Origin: Janthinobacterium sp. PAMC25594
GTDB lineage: Bacteria; Pseudomonadota; Gammaproteobacteria; Burkholderiales; Burkholderiaceae_D
DNA: 64,000 nt
Assembly: GCF_019443505.1 (NCBI RefSeq)
Contig: NZ_CP080377.1
Span: forward strand, 930,001-994,000
Reading direction: 5' to 3'
The position numbers and the translations under genes were made by a program. Shown here piece by piece: positions 55,701 through 63,844 of this stretch. How positions within the stretch are numbered: the first letter of the stretch is position 1; every line of letters begins with the position of its first letter. The notes below the pieces were generated by a model. It had not been told where the DNA came from and searched no databases. It saw nothing but the letters and a program-made list of their open reading frames with translations.

Positions 55701-55911
55701 CCGACAGTTCGCGTTCGATCAGGCCCACCACGGAATCGTTCATGGTTTGCGGCGTGGCGCCAGGATAGTTGGCGCTGATGCTGACGCTGGGCGGCGCCAC
55801 GGAAGGGAAGCGCGCAATCGGCAATTGCGGTATGGCGATCAGTCCGAACAGGACGATGAAGACCGCCACCACCCACGCAAAGACGGGGCGGTTGATGAAA
55901 AATTGAGGCAT
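52765..55911 (-). CDS. RND multidrug efflux permease (HAE1, AcrB/MexB type)
   Basis: 1048 residues, the typical AcrB/MexB length. It starts MPQFFINRPVFAWVVAVFI, with 12 membrane helices in two halves. The proton-relay region shows GIIVDDAIVVVEAVERLM in helix 4, and helix 10 region reads GLSAKNAILIVEYARQ. The porter loops carry SNAFSN-like FPSVAPPSVSISANYPGA. It traps drugs in the periplasm and drives them out by proton influx. It sits between the adaptor (33 bp upstream) and outer-membrane channel (1-bp overlap) genes. Confidence 0.96.
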   Translation of the reverse strand: MPQFFINRPVFAWVVAVFIVLFGLIAIPQLPIARFPSVAPPSVSISANYPGATPQTMNDSVVGLIERELSGVKHLLYFESSTDTSGSASISVTFQPGTDPEMAQVDVQNRLKAIEPRLPQAVRQNGLTVESASSGFLMIVSLISETGQHDEVALGDYLARNVTEELRRIPGVGKVQLFGSERAMRIWVDPAKLVSYNIAMGELTAAIAQQNAQIAPGRLGDSPAVHGQRVTIPLTVQGQLQTPAEFAAIVLRANADGSKVTIGDVAKVALGAQSFNFSIRENGQAASGAAIMLSPGANAVQTAAAVRARMAELAHTMPAGIKYSVPFDTAPFVKISIEKVIVTLLEAMVLVFLVMYLFLQKIRYTLIPAIVAPIALMGTFTVMLLAGYSINVLTMFGMVLAIGIIVDDAIVVVEAVERLMATEGLSPKEATSKAMREITGAVVGITLVLTAVFIPMALASGSVGAIYRQFTLAMAVSILFSAFLALTLTPALCATMLKPIGPHDHDKKGFFLWFDRQFDRMTARYEQGVVAMLKRAGRSMVVYGAIVAVLGVAFMQLPSAFLPEEDQGYFITSIQLPSDATMERTLDVVKLYEQHVATRPGIEVNQSILGFSFSGAGPNAGLAFTMLKDWKQRNGATAQEEVALAQAAMSQAKEGVIMSLMPPAIDELGNSSGFSMRLQDRASQGVNALQAAQNQLLGLAAQSGKVAGVYPDGLPPGASVRLDIDRTKAEALGVSFTAIADMLTAAMGSTYVNDFPNAGRMQQVIIQADAPSRMQLNDVLALRIRNNAGGMVALGELVRPVWSESPLQLVRYQGYPAARISGSAAPGVSSGDAMLEMERLVKQLPPGFALAWTGQSLQEKESASQAPMLMALSMLVVFLVLAALYESWSIPVSVMLVVPLGLLGAVLAVMVRGMPNDVFFKVGMITIIGLSAKNAILIVEYARQLQAQGRGLVEATVEAARLRLRPILMTSLAFALGVVPLMLATGASAETQHAIGTGVFGGMITATVLAVFFVPVFFVVVLGAVDKMGTYFKKRNNHTAVKAVEGES

Positions 55912-55944
55912 GTCGTTAAGCTTTCATTGTATTCAAAGTGTGCA

Positions 55945-57102
55945 TCAACGGGCCTTGGCGGCAGCCGCCGTTGCCACGACAGTCGGCTTCCATGGCTGCG
56001 GCGCGGCGGTGGCGCCCGGCTGCAGGCGTTCCTGGCCTTCGATGACGACGGTGTCGCCCGCCTTCAGGCCACCGTTGACCACATACTGATGGTCAACCAC
56101 GTCGCCCACGGTAATCGGTTTCAGGCTGGCTTTGTTCGTGCCGTCCAGCACCCAGGCCTGCGCCTGGCCGCCGCTGTTGTGCAAGACGGCTTGCTGCGGC
56201 ACGAGCACGCCATGCGCCTGCACGGCGCGGGCGATGCGGGCGCGCACGAACATGCCCGGCAGCAGCTGGCGCTGCGGGTTATCGACCAGCATGCGGATGA
56301 CGGCGTCGCCCGTGCCCGCATCGACGCTGATGCCCGAGAACAGGATGCGCCCCGTGACGGGATGCGGCTGGCCGTCGGCGCCTAAAATGGTCACGGGCAG
56401 CTTATCCGCGCCACCAGTACCCGAGGCTTGCAGCGCGGCCAGCGCGGCGGCCGGCTGGCGCACGTCGACATACACCTTGTCGATCTGCTGGATGCGCGCC
56501 ATCGGCGTGGCGTCCGCCAGGCCCACGAGCGCGCCTTCCGTCACCAGTTCGGAGCCGATGCGCCCGGCAATCGGTGCCTCGATGCTGGCAAAGGCCAGGT
56601 CCAGGCGGCGCCGTGCCAGGCTGGCGCGCGCCTGCGCCACGGTGGCCACGGCCTGCTCGCGCTGGGCCACGGCATCGTCATATGCCTGGCGGCTGATGGC
56701 ATCCGCTTCCACCAGCGGTTTCAGGCGCTCCGCCTGGCTGCTGGCGCGATTCGCCGTGGCCACCGCGTGCTGCAGGGCGGCGGCGGCCGAATCGACGTCC
56801 GCCTGGAATGGCGCGGGGTTCAGCTGGAACAGCTTCTGCCCCGCTGTCACGTCGGCGCCCTGCTCGAACTGGCGGCGCAGCACGATGCCGCCCACCTGCG
56901 GGCGGATATCGGCCATACGGAAGGCCGCCACCCGGCCCGGCAATTCGTCGCTCAGGACGACGGGCGCCGCCTGCAGCTTGAGCACCGTCACGGAAGCCGG
57001 TGGCGTGGCCGCTTCCTCCGGCGCAGGTTTGGAACAGGCGGCAAGGCTGAGCAGTGCCGCGGCGATCAACATGTTTTTCCTGGTGAGGTACTTGACTGGC
57101 AT
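55945..57102 (-). CDS. RND efflux periplasmic adaptor lipoprotein
   Basis: 385 residues from the ATG at 57102. A lipoprotein signal peptide ends at SLAAC. The usual adaptor order is visible: a beta-barrel start (ELPGRVAAFRMADIRPQVGG), the lipoyl/hairpin region (about 75-190; GADVTAGQKLFQLNPAPF, DAISRQAYDDAVAQREQ), the barrel domain and a membrane-proximal part (LLPGMFVRARIARAVQAHGV). First gene of the pump operon. A sigma-70-like promoter lies 55 bp upstream. Confidence 0.94.
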   Translation of the reverse strand: MPVKYLTRKNMLIAAALLSLAACSKPAPEEAATPPASVTVLKLQAAPVVLSDELPGRVAAFRMADIRPQVGGIVLRRQFEQGADVTAGQKLFQLNPAPFQADVDSAAAALQHAVATANRASSQAERLKPLVEADAISRQAYDDAVAQREQAVATVAQARASLARRRLDLAFASIEAPIAGRIGSELVTEGALVGLADATPMARIQQIDKVYVDVRQPAAALAALQASGTGGADKLPVTILGADGQPHPVTGRILFSGISVDAGTGDAVIRMLVDNPQRQLLPGMFVRARIARAVQAHGVLVPQQAVLHNSGGQAQAWVLDGTNKASLKPITVGDVVDHQYVVNGGLKAGDTVVIEGQERLQPGATAAPQPWKPTVVATAAAAKAR

Positions 57103-57156
57103 GACTCTCTCTATGGCGGATCCCAACCGGCGGTCCGGTCGACAGATACGCGCAGC

Positions 57157-57185
57157 ATAAAAGCCTTGCGTGGATATTCTGTCAA
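57157..57185 (-). promoter_or_regulatory. sigma-70-like promoter of the RND efflux operon
   Basis: On the minus strand, TTGACA (consensus -35, 57180-57185) and TTTTAT (-10-like, 57157-57162) are separated by 17 bp. The element lies between the divergent efflux operon and response regulator gene. Confidence 0.6.
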
Positions 57186-57218
57186 AGAAATGTGGAGATT
57201 CGATGGAGAGAAAGAAGA

Positions 57219-57986
57219 ATGCTAGACTCCTGCATGAACTATCATCACAGCGCCAGCCAGCCCTCTTTCCTTGCCACCACGCCGCCTTCCGCCCTCGTCC
57301 TGATCGCCGAAGATGAACCGCAAATCGCCCGCATCCTCGCCGGTTACCTGGAGCGCGACGGCTACCGCACGGCCTTCGCCCTCGATGGCCAGGAAGCGCT
57401 GCAGCAGCACCTGGCGCTGGCGCCGGACCTGCTGCTGCTCGACGTGCAAATGCCCAGAGTCGATGGCTGGGGCGTGCTGGCGGAAGTGCGGCGGCGCGGC
57501 GAGACGCCCGTCATCATGCTCACGGCGCGCGACCAGGATGCCGATAAACTGGCCGCGCTGCGCGTGGGCGCCGACGACTACATCATCAAGCCCTTCAATC
57601 CGGCCGAAGTGGTGGCCCGCGTGGCCGCCGTGCTGCGCCGCTCGCGCGTGCGCCACCATCCGGTGGGCGGCCAGCGCCTGCGCTGCGGTCCCATCGACAT
57701 CGACCAGGAAACGTATGTGGCCAGCGTGCTGCAGGATGGCATGGCCCAGCCTCTCATGCTCAGCCTGACGTTGACGGAGTTTCGCCTGCTGGCGCATCTG
57801 GCGCGCACGCCGCGCCGCGTCTGCAGCCGCCTGGAGTTGCTGGAGTCGTGCATGCCCGAGAGCAATTCGATGGAACGCACGGTGGACAGCCACGTCAGCA
57901 AGCTGCGCAAGAAGCTCGAGGAAGCGGGCGTGATGAACATGCCGGCCAGCCTGCGCGGCGTGGGCTACCGGCTGGAAAGCGACTGA
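57219..57986 (+). CDS. OmpR-family response regulator
   Basis: 255 residues from the ATG at 57219, preceded by a purine-rich AGAAAGAAGA stretch. The ATG at 57234 is an alternative. Receiver domain at about 27-140: IAEDEPQI acidic pair, LLLLDVQMP with phospho-acceptor Asp, VIMLTARD, and DDYIIKPF with the conserved Lys. The C-terminal OmpR winged helix (about 160-250) ends SMERTVDSHVSKLRKKLEE. It resembles BaeR-type regulators of RND pumps. It is divergent from the efflux operon and its stop overlaps the sensor start by one base. Confidence 0.93.
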   Translation: MLDSCMNYHHSASQPSFLATTPPSALVLIAEDEPQIARILAGYLERDGYRTAFALDGQEALQQHLALAPDLLLLDVQMPRVDGWGVLAEVRRRGETPVIMLTARDQDADKLAALRVGADDYIIKPFNPAEVVARVAAVLRRSRVRHHPVGGQRLRCGPIDIDQETYVASVLQDGMAQPLMLSLTLTEFRLLAHLARTPRRVCSRLELLESCMPESNSMERTVDSHVSKLRKKLEEAGVMNMPASLRGVGYRLESD

Positions 57987-59071
57987 TGCGCTTCACGGGC
58001 CTGAACCGGCAGATCGTGCTGTCGATGTCCGTGCTGATGGTCAGCAGCATCCTGATCATCTGGATGGGCTCATGGATCTTCTTTGCCGTCGCCTTCAAGA
58101 TCGATCCCGACATGCTGTCCGAGCCGGACGACTGGTCGCCCAGCACCGTCGAGTGGCTGTGGATCTTCGCCATCACCATCTTCGGCTTGCTGCTGGCGGC
58201 CTTTTTCGCCATCAAGCTGGCCGCGCGCATCCTGAAACCGATCAATTCCGTGATGGACAGCGTGCGCCGCGTGGCCCATGGCGACCTGTCCGCGCGCGCC
58301 TTCGCGGGCGACCGCAGCCTGGGAGAGACGGCCATGCTGGTCGATGACTTCAACAGCATGGCCGAGCGCCTGCAGCGGGGCGCCAAGGAAAGCGAAACGT
58401 GGAATGCGGCCATCGCGCACGAACTGCGCACGCCCGTGACCATCCTGCGTGGCACCTTGCAAGGCGTCGTCGATGGCGTCTTCAAGCCCGAGGAAGTGCC
58501 GTTTTCCAGCCTGCTGGCGCAAGTGGAAGACCTTGGCCGCCTGATCGAGGACTTGCGCACCCTGAGCCTGGCCGACAGCGGCCACATGCAACTGCGCATG
58601 GCGTGGACGGACCTGACCCTGGAAATCGAGGAAGTGGGCCGCCTGCTGGCGCAGGAGATGGAAGCGGCCGGCTTTACGCTGCAGCTGCACCTGTCCGACC
58701 ACCCCGTCTGCTGCGATGCGGCGCGCATCCGGCAAATCGTGCTGGCCCTGCTCGACAACGCGCGCCGCTATGCGCATCCGGGCCTGCTGCGCGTGCGCAC
58801 CCGCGTGCAGGCGGGCCAGTACTACCTGAGCGTCGAGGATACGGGTCCCGGCATTGCCGAGGAACTGGCGCCGCACGTGTTCGAGGCGTTCCGCCGCGGC
58901 GACAGCGACGGCGGCGACCCGCACGCGGGCAGCGGCCTGGGGCTGGCCGTGGTGGAAGCCATCGCGCGCGCGCATGGCGGCAGCGCGACGTGCACGCGCG
59001 GCAAGGCGGGCGGCAGCGTGTTTACCGTCAAGTGGCCGGTCGAGCACGGCGCGCCGCCGGCCGCTGCCTAA
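57986..59071 (+). CDS. sensor histidine kinase
   Basis: 361 residues. Two membrane helices (about 10-36 and 55-77) enclose a very short periplasmic loop of about 20 residues, so the sensed signal may be in the membrane. HAMP linker (about 78-130), then the H-box IAHELRTPVTILRG with phospho-His near residue 149. The ATPase domain has LDNARRYAHPG (N-box), VEDTGPGIAEE (G1) and GSGLGLAVVEAIA (G2). Partner of the OmpR-type regulator just upstream; the pair probably controls the divergent RND pump. Its last bases overlap a convergent LysR gene. Confidence 0.93.
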   Translation: MRFTGLNRQIVLSMSVLMVSSILIIWMGSWIFFAVAFKIDPDMLSEPDDWSPSTVEWLWIFAITIFGLLLAAFFAIKLAARILKPINSVMDSVRRVAHGDLSARAFAGDRSLGETAMLVDDFNSMAERLQRGAKESETWNAAIAHELRTPVTILRGTLQGVVDGVFKPEEVPFSSLLAQVEDLGRLIEDLRTLSLADSGHMQLRMAWTDLTLEIEEVGRLLAQEMEAAGFTLQLHLSDHPVCCDAARIRQIVLALLDNARRYAHPGLLRVRTRVQAGQYYLSVEDTGPGIAEELAPHVFEAFRRGDSDGGDPHAGSGLGLAVVEAIARAHGGSATCTRGKAGGSVFTVKWPVEHGAPPAAA

Positions 59072-59958
59072 GCAGGACCGTCGGCGCGCAGCATGTCGAC
59101 AAAGGCGCGCAGCATGGGCGGCATCTGCCGCCGGCTCGGGTAGTACAGGAAGTAGCGGGACGGCGGCGGCAGGCAGCGCTGCAGCACGCACGCCAGCCGC
59201 CCCGCCGCGATGTCGGCGCGCGCATCGGCTTCATACACATACGCCAGCCCCGCGCCGTCGCGGGCCGCGCGCAGCATCAGTGCATCGTCGTCGAATACCA
59301 GCGGGCCGTTGACGGCGATGCTGACGGCTTCCCCCTCATGCTCGAACTCCCACGCATACTGGCGCCCGCTGGGAAAACGCCGGCCCATGCAGGCATGCTC
59401 CAGCAAGTCGCGCGGCGTGGCTGGCGCGCCATGCGCCGCCAGGTAGGCGGGCGACGCCACCACCACGAACGGTTGCGGCGCACCCACGGGCACGGCGATC
59501 ATGTCGGCCGCCACCTGCTCGCCGAAGCGGATGCCCGCGTCAAAACCGTCGCGCACGATATCGATCATGCCGTCATCGGTGACCACTTCCACCTGCACGC
59601 GCGGATAGCGTGCGACAAAACAGGCCAGCATGGGCGCGAGCAGCCGCCGCGCGGCCGGACGGGGCACGTTCAGGCGCAGCTTGCCTGCGGGCACATCCTG
59701 CAAGGCGCTCAAGTCCAGCAAGGCATCGTCAATTTCGCGCATGGCCGGCGTGAGGCGCGCCAATAGCTGCCGCCCCGCCTCGGTCGGCGTGACGCTGCGC
59801 GTGGTGCGGTTCAGCAGGCGCACGCCCAGGCGCTCTTCCAGCGCGCGCAATGCGTGGCTGAGGGCGCTGGCGGACACGCCCCGCTCGAGGGCCGCCTGGC
59901 GAAAGCTGCGCAGGCGGGCGACAGCGGCAAAGGCCGTCAATTCGTTGAGGTCAGCCAT
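59068..59958 (-). CDS. LysR-family transcriptional regulator
   Basis: 296 residues. The DNA-binding domain is at 1-60 (LTAFAAVARLRSFRQAALERG, VSASALSHALRALEERLG, RLLNRTTRSVTPTEAG). The effector domain from about 90 has FDAGIRFGEQVAADMIAVPVG, typical of the TtuA/DsdC-like group of LysR proteins found beside oxidoreductase genes. It is divergent from the aldo/keto reductase gene, its probable target. Confidence 0.92.
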   Translation of the reverse strand: MADLNELTAFAAVARLRSFRQAALERGVSASALSHALRALEERLGVRLLNRTTRSVTPTEAGRQLLARLTPAMREIDDALLDLSALQDVPAGKLRLNVPRPAARRLLAPMLACFVARYPRVQVEVVTDDGMIDIVRDGFDAGIRFGEQVAADMIAVPVGAPQPFVVVASPAYLAAHGAPATPRDLLEHACMGRRFPSGRQYAWEFEHEGEAVSIAVNGPLVFDDDALMLRAARDGAGLAYVYEADARADIAAGRLACVLQRCLPPPSRYFLYYPSRRQMPPMLRAFVDMLRADGPA

Positions 59959-59976
59959 TGTCGAGGAAAAAATTCA

Positions 59977-59989
59977 TGAACAAAATTCA
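59977..59989. promoter_or_regulatory. LysR-type T-N11-A dyad
   Basis: TGAA-CAAAA-TTCA, an exact T-N11-A inverted repeat, 19 bp before the LysR start in the divergent LysR/aldo-keto reductase promoter. An overlapping 8-bp palindrome TTCATGAA lies at its edge. Confidence 0.45.
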
Positions 59990-60073
59990 GTAATACATGC
60001 AGGATTGGCTATCTTATCGCATGCTGTTGCTTCACCCATACTCCTTGCATCTTTTTTGGACGAGGAGTTAAAA

Positions 60074-61072
60074 ATGGAACACAGAACACTGGGCAACTCC
60101 GGCTTGCGCGTCGCCCCCATCGGCCTGGGCTGCATGGGCATGAGCTTTGCCTACGGCGGCGCCGACGAAGCCGCCTCGCTGCGCGTGCTGCACCGTGCCG
60201 TGGAACTGGGCGTCACCCTGATCGACACGGCCGAAGTCTACGGCCCCTACGCCAACGAGGACTTAGTAGGCCGCGCCCTGAAAGAACTGCGCGGCAAAGT
60301 CAGCATCGCCACCAAGTTCGGCTTCAAGATCTTGCCGCACGGCCAGGGTGTGGAACGCATGGCGGGCGTGGACAGCCGCCCGGAGCACATCGTGCAAGCC
60401 GTGGAAGCATCGCTGTCCAGGCTCGGCATCGAGTGCATCGACCTGCTGTACCAGCACCGCGTGGACCCCGCCGTGCCCATCGAAGACGTCGTCGGCGCCA
60501 TGGCCGAACTGGTGCGGGCGGGCAAGGTGCGCCACCTGGGGCTGTCGGAAGTGTCGGCCGCCACCCTGCGCCGCGCCCACGCCGTGCATCCGATTGCGGC
60601 CGTGCAGTCCGAATACGCGCTGTGGAGCCGCGACGTGGAAGCGGACGTGCTGCCCGCCTGCCGCGCGCTCGGCATCGGTTTCGTGCCCTACAGCCCGCTG
60701 GGCCGGGGCTTCCTGACGGGCCAGTTGCCTTCCAGCGCCACACTGGCGCCAGACGACTACCGCCACAGCCTGCCCCGCTTCCAGCCGATGGCGATGGCGG
60801 CCAACGCGACCATGGTGGCCGAACTGCGGCGCCTGGCGGCGGCGCGCGGCGCCACGGCGGCCCAGCTGGCCCTGGCCTGGCTGCTGGCGCAAGGCGACGA
60901 CATCGTGCCGATACCCGGCGCCCGCAGCGTGGCGCACCTGGAAGAGAACGTCGCCGCCGCGCAGATCGAATTGAGCGGCGCCGAGCTGGCCGCCATCGGC
61001 GCCGCCATCGCGCCCGCCAGCGTGCAGGGCGCGCGCTACCCGGAGGTGGAGCTGGCCATGGTGGGGCTGTAA
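60074..61072 (+). CDS. aldo/keto reductase
   Basis: 332 residues, with AGGAG 7 nt before the ATG. The catalytic tetrad is visible: Asp and Tyr in LIDTAEVYGPYANED, Lys in SIATKFGF, His in DLLYQHRVDP. The NADPH-binding C-terminal part has PIPGARSVAHLEENVAA. It belongs to the AKR13/YakC-like group that reduces aldehydes and ketones. The divergent LysR gene probably regulates it. Confidence 0.93.
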   Translation: MEHRTLGNSGLRVAPIGLGCMGMSFAYGGADEAASLRVLHRAVELGVTLIDTAEVYGPYANEDLVGRALKELRGKVSIATKFGFKILPHGQGVERMAGVDSRPEHIVQAVEASLSRLGIECIDLLYQHRVDPAVPIEDVVGAMAELVRAGKVRHLGLSEVSAATLRRAHAVHPIAAVQSEYALWSRDVEADVLPACRALGIGFVPYSPLGRGFLTGQLPSSATLAPDDYRHSLPRFQPMAMAANATMVAELRRLAAARGATAAQLALAWLLAQGDDIVPIPGARSVAHLEENVAAAQIELSGAELAAIGAAIAPASVQGARYPEVELAMVGL

Positions 61073-61179
61073 AGGGCAGCGACAGCTCATCTATACAACT
61101 CTCTTTGCGGCACCGCACTTGAAATGGCTGAATCCGCTATCATTTCCAATCTGAACTATTCACTCTGAAAGGGATTCAC

Positions 61180-61818
61180 ATGTCCGATTTGCTCGAAACA
61201 CTGCAATGGCGTTACGCCACCAAGAAAATGGACCCGACGAAAACGGTGCCGCAAGACAAGGTCGAGCGCATCCTGGAAGCCGTGCGCCTGACGGCCAGCT
61301 CCAGCGGGCTGCACCCGTATGAAGTGTTCGTCGTGACGAATCCGGCCCTGCGCGAGCAGATCAAGCCGCACGCGTGGAACCAGTCGCAAGTGACGGACGC
61401 CTCGCATCTGCTGGTGTTTGCCGCCTGGGACAATTACACGGTGGAACGCATCAACGCGCGCTTTGACCTGGTCAACACCGTGCGCGGCTTCAAGAATGAA
61501 GGCTGGGAAGCGTACCGCCAGCAGATCCTCGCCACGTATCCGCAGCGCGATGCGGAAACCAACTACCAGCACGCGGCGCGCCAGGCGTATATCGGCGTGG
61601 GCACGGCCCTGATCGCCGCCGCGCAGGAAAAAGTCGATTCGACGCCGATGGAAGGTTTTGATCCGGCCAAGGTCGACGAAATCCTGGGCTTGCGCGAAAA
61701 AGGCCTGCGTTCCGTCGTCATGCTGCCGCTCGGCTACCGCGCCGACGAGGGCGACTGGCTGGTGGACCTGAAAAAAGTGCGCCCTGCGCGCGAGCAGTTC
61801 ATCACCGAGCTGGCGTAA
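61180..61818 (+). CDS. NAD(P)H-dependent nitroreductase-family oxidoreductase
   Basis: 212 residues, with AAAGGGA before the ATG. Nitroreductase fold: WRYATKKMDPTKTVPQDKV with the early FMN phosphate-binding Arg, LTASSSGLHPYEVFVV, and QAYIGVGTALIAAAQE with LRSVVMLPLGYRADEGDWL late. FMN-dependent NfsB-like enzymes reduce nitro compounds and quinones. A clear terminator follows. It is not obviously linked to the preceding reductase (107 bp gap). Confidence 0.9.
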   Translation: MSDLLETLQWRYATKKMDPTKTVPQDKVERILEAVRLTASSSGLHPYEVFVVTNPALREQIKPHAWNQSQVTDASHLLVFAAWDNYTVERINARFDLVNTVRGFKNEGWEAYRQQILATYPQRDAETNYQHAARQAYIGVGTALIAAAQEKVDSTPMEGFDPAKVDEILGLREKGLRSVVMLPLGYRADEGDWLVDLKKVRPAREQFITELA

Positions 61819-61836
61819 GCGCCTCGCCAGCGATTG

Positions 61837-61871
61837 AAAAGCGGATGCCCTCGCCGGCAGCCGCTTTTTTT
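61837..61871. terminator. intrinsic terminator, likely bidirectional
   Basis: AAAAGCGG and CCGCTTTT (8-bp stem) with a 16-nt loop, followed by a T tract on the plus strand and As on the other side. It separates the nitroreductase gene from the convergent histidine kinase gene. Confidence 0.85.
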
Positions 61872-61874
61872 CGT

Positions 61875-63185
61875 TCAGGCCGCTTGCGGGAAGCGCACCG
61901 TCACCTGCAGTCCCCGTCCCGCCGCCCCATCGGCAAGCGCGATATCGGCCCGGTGGTGCTCGGCGATGTGGCGCACGATGGACAGGCCCAGGCCGCAGCC
62001 CCAGGCGTCGTTGCCGTCGGGGCGGAAGAAGCGGTCGAACAGCCGTGCATGGTGCTGGCGCGGCACGCCGGGACCGTTGTCGGATACGCGCAGCAGGGGC
62101 CGGCCCTCTTCCAGCGCAGCCTGCAAATCGACCCTGCCGCCGCGCTGGGTGTAGCGCAAGGCGTTGTCGATCAGGTTATTCAGCAACACTTGCAAGCCAT
62201 CGGGATCGGCCTGCACCAGCACCGGGGCCGGCACGGTTTCCAGCACGCCCAGATCGATGGCGCGGCTGTCGGCCAGCGCGCTGTGGTCGGCCACGGCCGC
62301 TTCCAGCAACTGTCCCAGATCAACAGTTTGCAGCTGGCTGGCCGTCAGCGCCGTTTCATGGCGCGCCAGGCTGAGTAATTGCCGTACCAGGTGCGTGCTG
62401 CGGTCCAGCCTTTCGTGCAGCCGCGCCAGCGCCACGCGGCGTTCTTCCTCGCTGCCGGCCCGCTCGGCCACCTGCAGCTGCAGTTTCAGCGCCGTCAGCG
62501 GCGAACGTAATTCATGCGCGGCATCGGCGACAAAGGTGCGCTGCGCCGTCAGCGCCGCCTCGAACTGCCCCATCAGGCCATTCAGCGCCAGCGCCACGGG
62601 CCGCAGTTCGGGCGGCATGTCGTCGGCCGCCAAGGGCGTGAGCGTATCCGGCGAACGGCCCGCCACCGATTCGGCCAGCCGGTGCAGCGGCGCCAGCGCG
62701 CGCCCCACGACGGCGACGATCAGCAGTGCCAGCAGCAGCGCGAACGCCAGCAAGGGCGCGCCGGCGCGCATGGTCATTTGCCAGGCCAGCTGGTCGCGCA
62801 CGGCCTGCGCCTGCGCCACCTGCACGTAACGGCCGCGCCGCGTCTCGCCGTACAGGCGCCAGTCTTCGCCGCGCAAGGTGACATCGGCAAAGCCGGCCAG
62901 CGCATAGCGCGGCAGTGCCGGCTGATCCGGCAAGACGGGCAAGGGCTGCCCCTCTTCGTCCCACGCCTGCAGCACGAACGCTTCTTCCGGCTCTTGCGCA
63001 GCCGGCGAGCCCGTCTGCGGCTCGAACTCGTCGGGCAAGGCCACTGCCAGCTGGCGCAGCTGCAAATCGGCCAGCTCATTGGCTTCTTCCAGCAGCGAGC
63101 GGAACAGCGAAATGCCGGCGCCGAGCACGCACAGCAAGGTGGCGGCCAGCAAACCCAGCAGCAACTGGCGGCGGATGGTCATCAA
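61875..63185 (-). CDS. sensor histidine kinase, QseC/PmrB type
   Basis: 436 residues. Two membrane helices (about 6-28 and 141-163) flank a periplasmic domain of about 110 residues. HAMP follows, then the H-box VADAAHELRSPLTALKLQL with phospho-His near 228, the N-box LLNNLIDNALRYTQRGG, and G boxes VSDNGPGVPRQ and GCGLGLSIVRHIAEHH. Its start overlaps the regulator stop by 4 bp (ATGA), so the two are coupled. Confidence 0.93.
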   Translation of the reverse strand: MMTIRRQLLLGLLAATLLCVLGAGISLFRSLLEEANELADLQLRQLAVALPDEFEPQTGSPAAQEPEEAFVLQAWDEEGQPLPVLPDQPALPRYALAGFADVTLRGEDWRLYGETRRGRYVQVAQAQAVRDQLAWQMTMRAGAPLLAFALLLALLIVAVVGRALAPLHRLAESVAGRSPDTLTPLAADDMPPELRPVALALNGLMGQFEAALTAQRTFVADAAHELRSPLTALKLQLQVAERAGSEEERRVALARLHERLDRSTHLVRQLLSLARHETALTASQLQTVDLGQLLEAAVADHSALADSRAIDLGVLETVPAPVLVQADPDGLQVLLNNLIDNALRYTQRGGRVDLQAALEEGRPLLRVSDNGPGVPRQHHARLFDRFFRPDGNDAWGCGLGLSIVRHIAEHHRADIALADGAAGRGLQVTVRFPQAA

Positions 63186-63844
63186 GTTGCCACCCGCATC
63201 TTGTAGCCCACGCCGCGCACGGTCTGGATGCTGTCCGCGCCCAGCTTCTTGCGCAGCTGGTAGACGTAGACGTCGACGGTATTGCTTTCCACTTCGCTAT
63301 CCCAGCCGTACAGTTTTTCGCCAAGTTGCCGTTTCGACACCACCTTGCCCGGATGGTCGAGCAAGGCACGCAGCACGGAAAACTCGCGCGGAGGCAACTT
63401 GATCAGCTCTCCCTCGAACGTGACGTCGTGGCTGGCCAGGTCCAGGATCAGCGCGCCATGCTCGATGACGGAGCGCGAACGGCTGACCCGGCGCCGCAGC
63501 AACGCGCGGATGCGCGCCAGCAGCTCGTCGAGGTCGAACGGTTTCACCAGATAGTCGTCGGCGCCGCTGTCGAGCCCTGCCACGCGGGCCGGCGTGCCGT
63601 CGCGCGCCGTGATGATCAGCACGGGCAGCTCGGCGCCCCGCGCGCGCATGGTGCGCAGCACGTCCATGCCCTCCTTGCCCGGCAAGCCCAGGTCCAGCAG
63701 CATCAAATCGTAGGCGAAGCCGGCCAGCGCCAGCTCCGCATCGTGGCCGTCGCGTACCCAGTCCACGGCATAGCACTCGCCGCGCAAGCCCTCGACCAGG
63801 CTTTCCCCGATCATCGGATCGTCTTCCACCAGCAACACGCGCAC
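63182..63844 (-). CDS. OmpR-family response regulator, QseB/PmrA type
   Basis: 220 residues, no extra domain. Receiver part: LLVEDDPMIGESL acidic pair, LMLLDLGLPGKEG with phospho-acceptor Asp about residue 51, LIITARD, and GADDYLVKPF with Lys about 102. The winged helix has ELIKLPPREFSVLRALL and VESNTVDVYVYQLRKKLG, GVGYKM at the end. It is first in the pair with the sensor kinase. Its regulon is not shown by the neighbours. Confidence 0.93.
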   Translation of the reverse strand: MRVLLVEDDPMIGESLVEGLRGECYAVDWVRDGHDAELALAGFAYDLMLLDLGLPGKEGMDVLRTMRARGAELPVLIITARDGTPARVAGLDSGADDYLVKPFDLDELLARIRALLRRRVSRSRSVIEHGALILDLASHDVTFEGELIKLPPREFSVLRALLDHPGKVVSKRQLGEKLYGWDSEVESNTVDVYVYQLRKKLGADSIQTVRGVGYKMRVAT

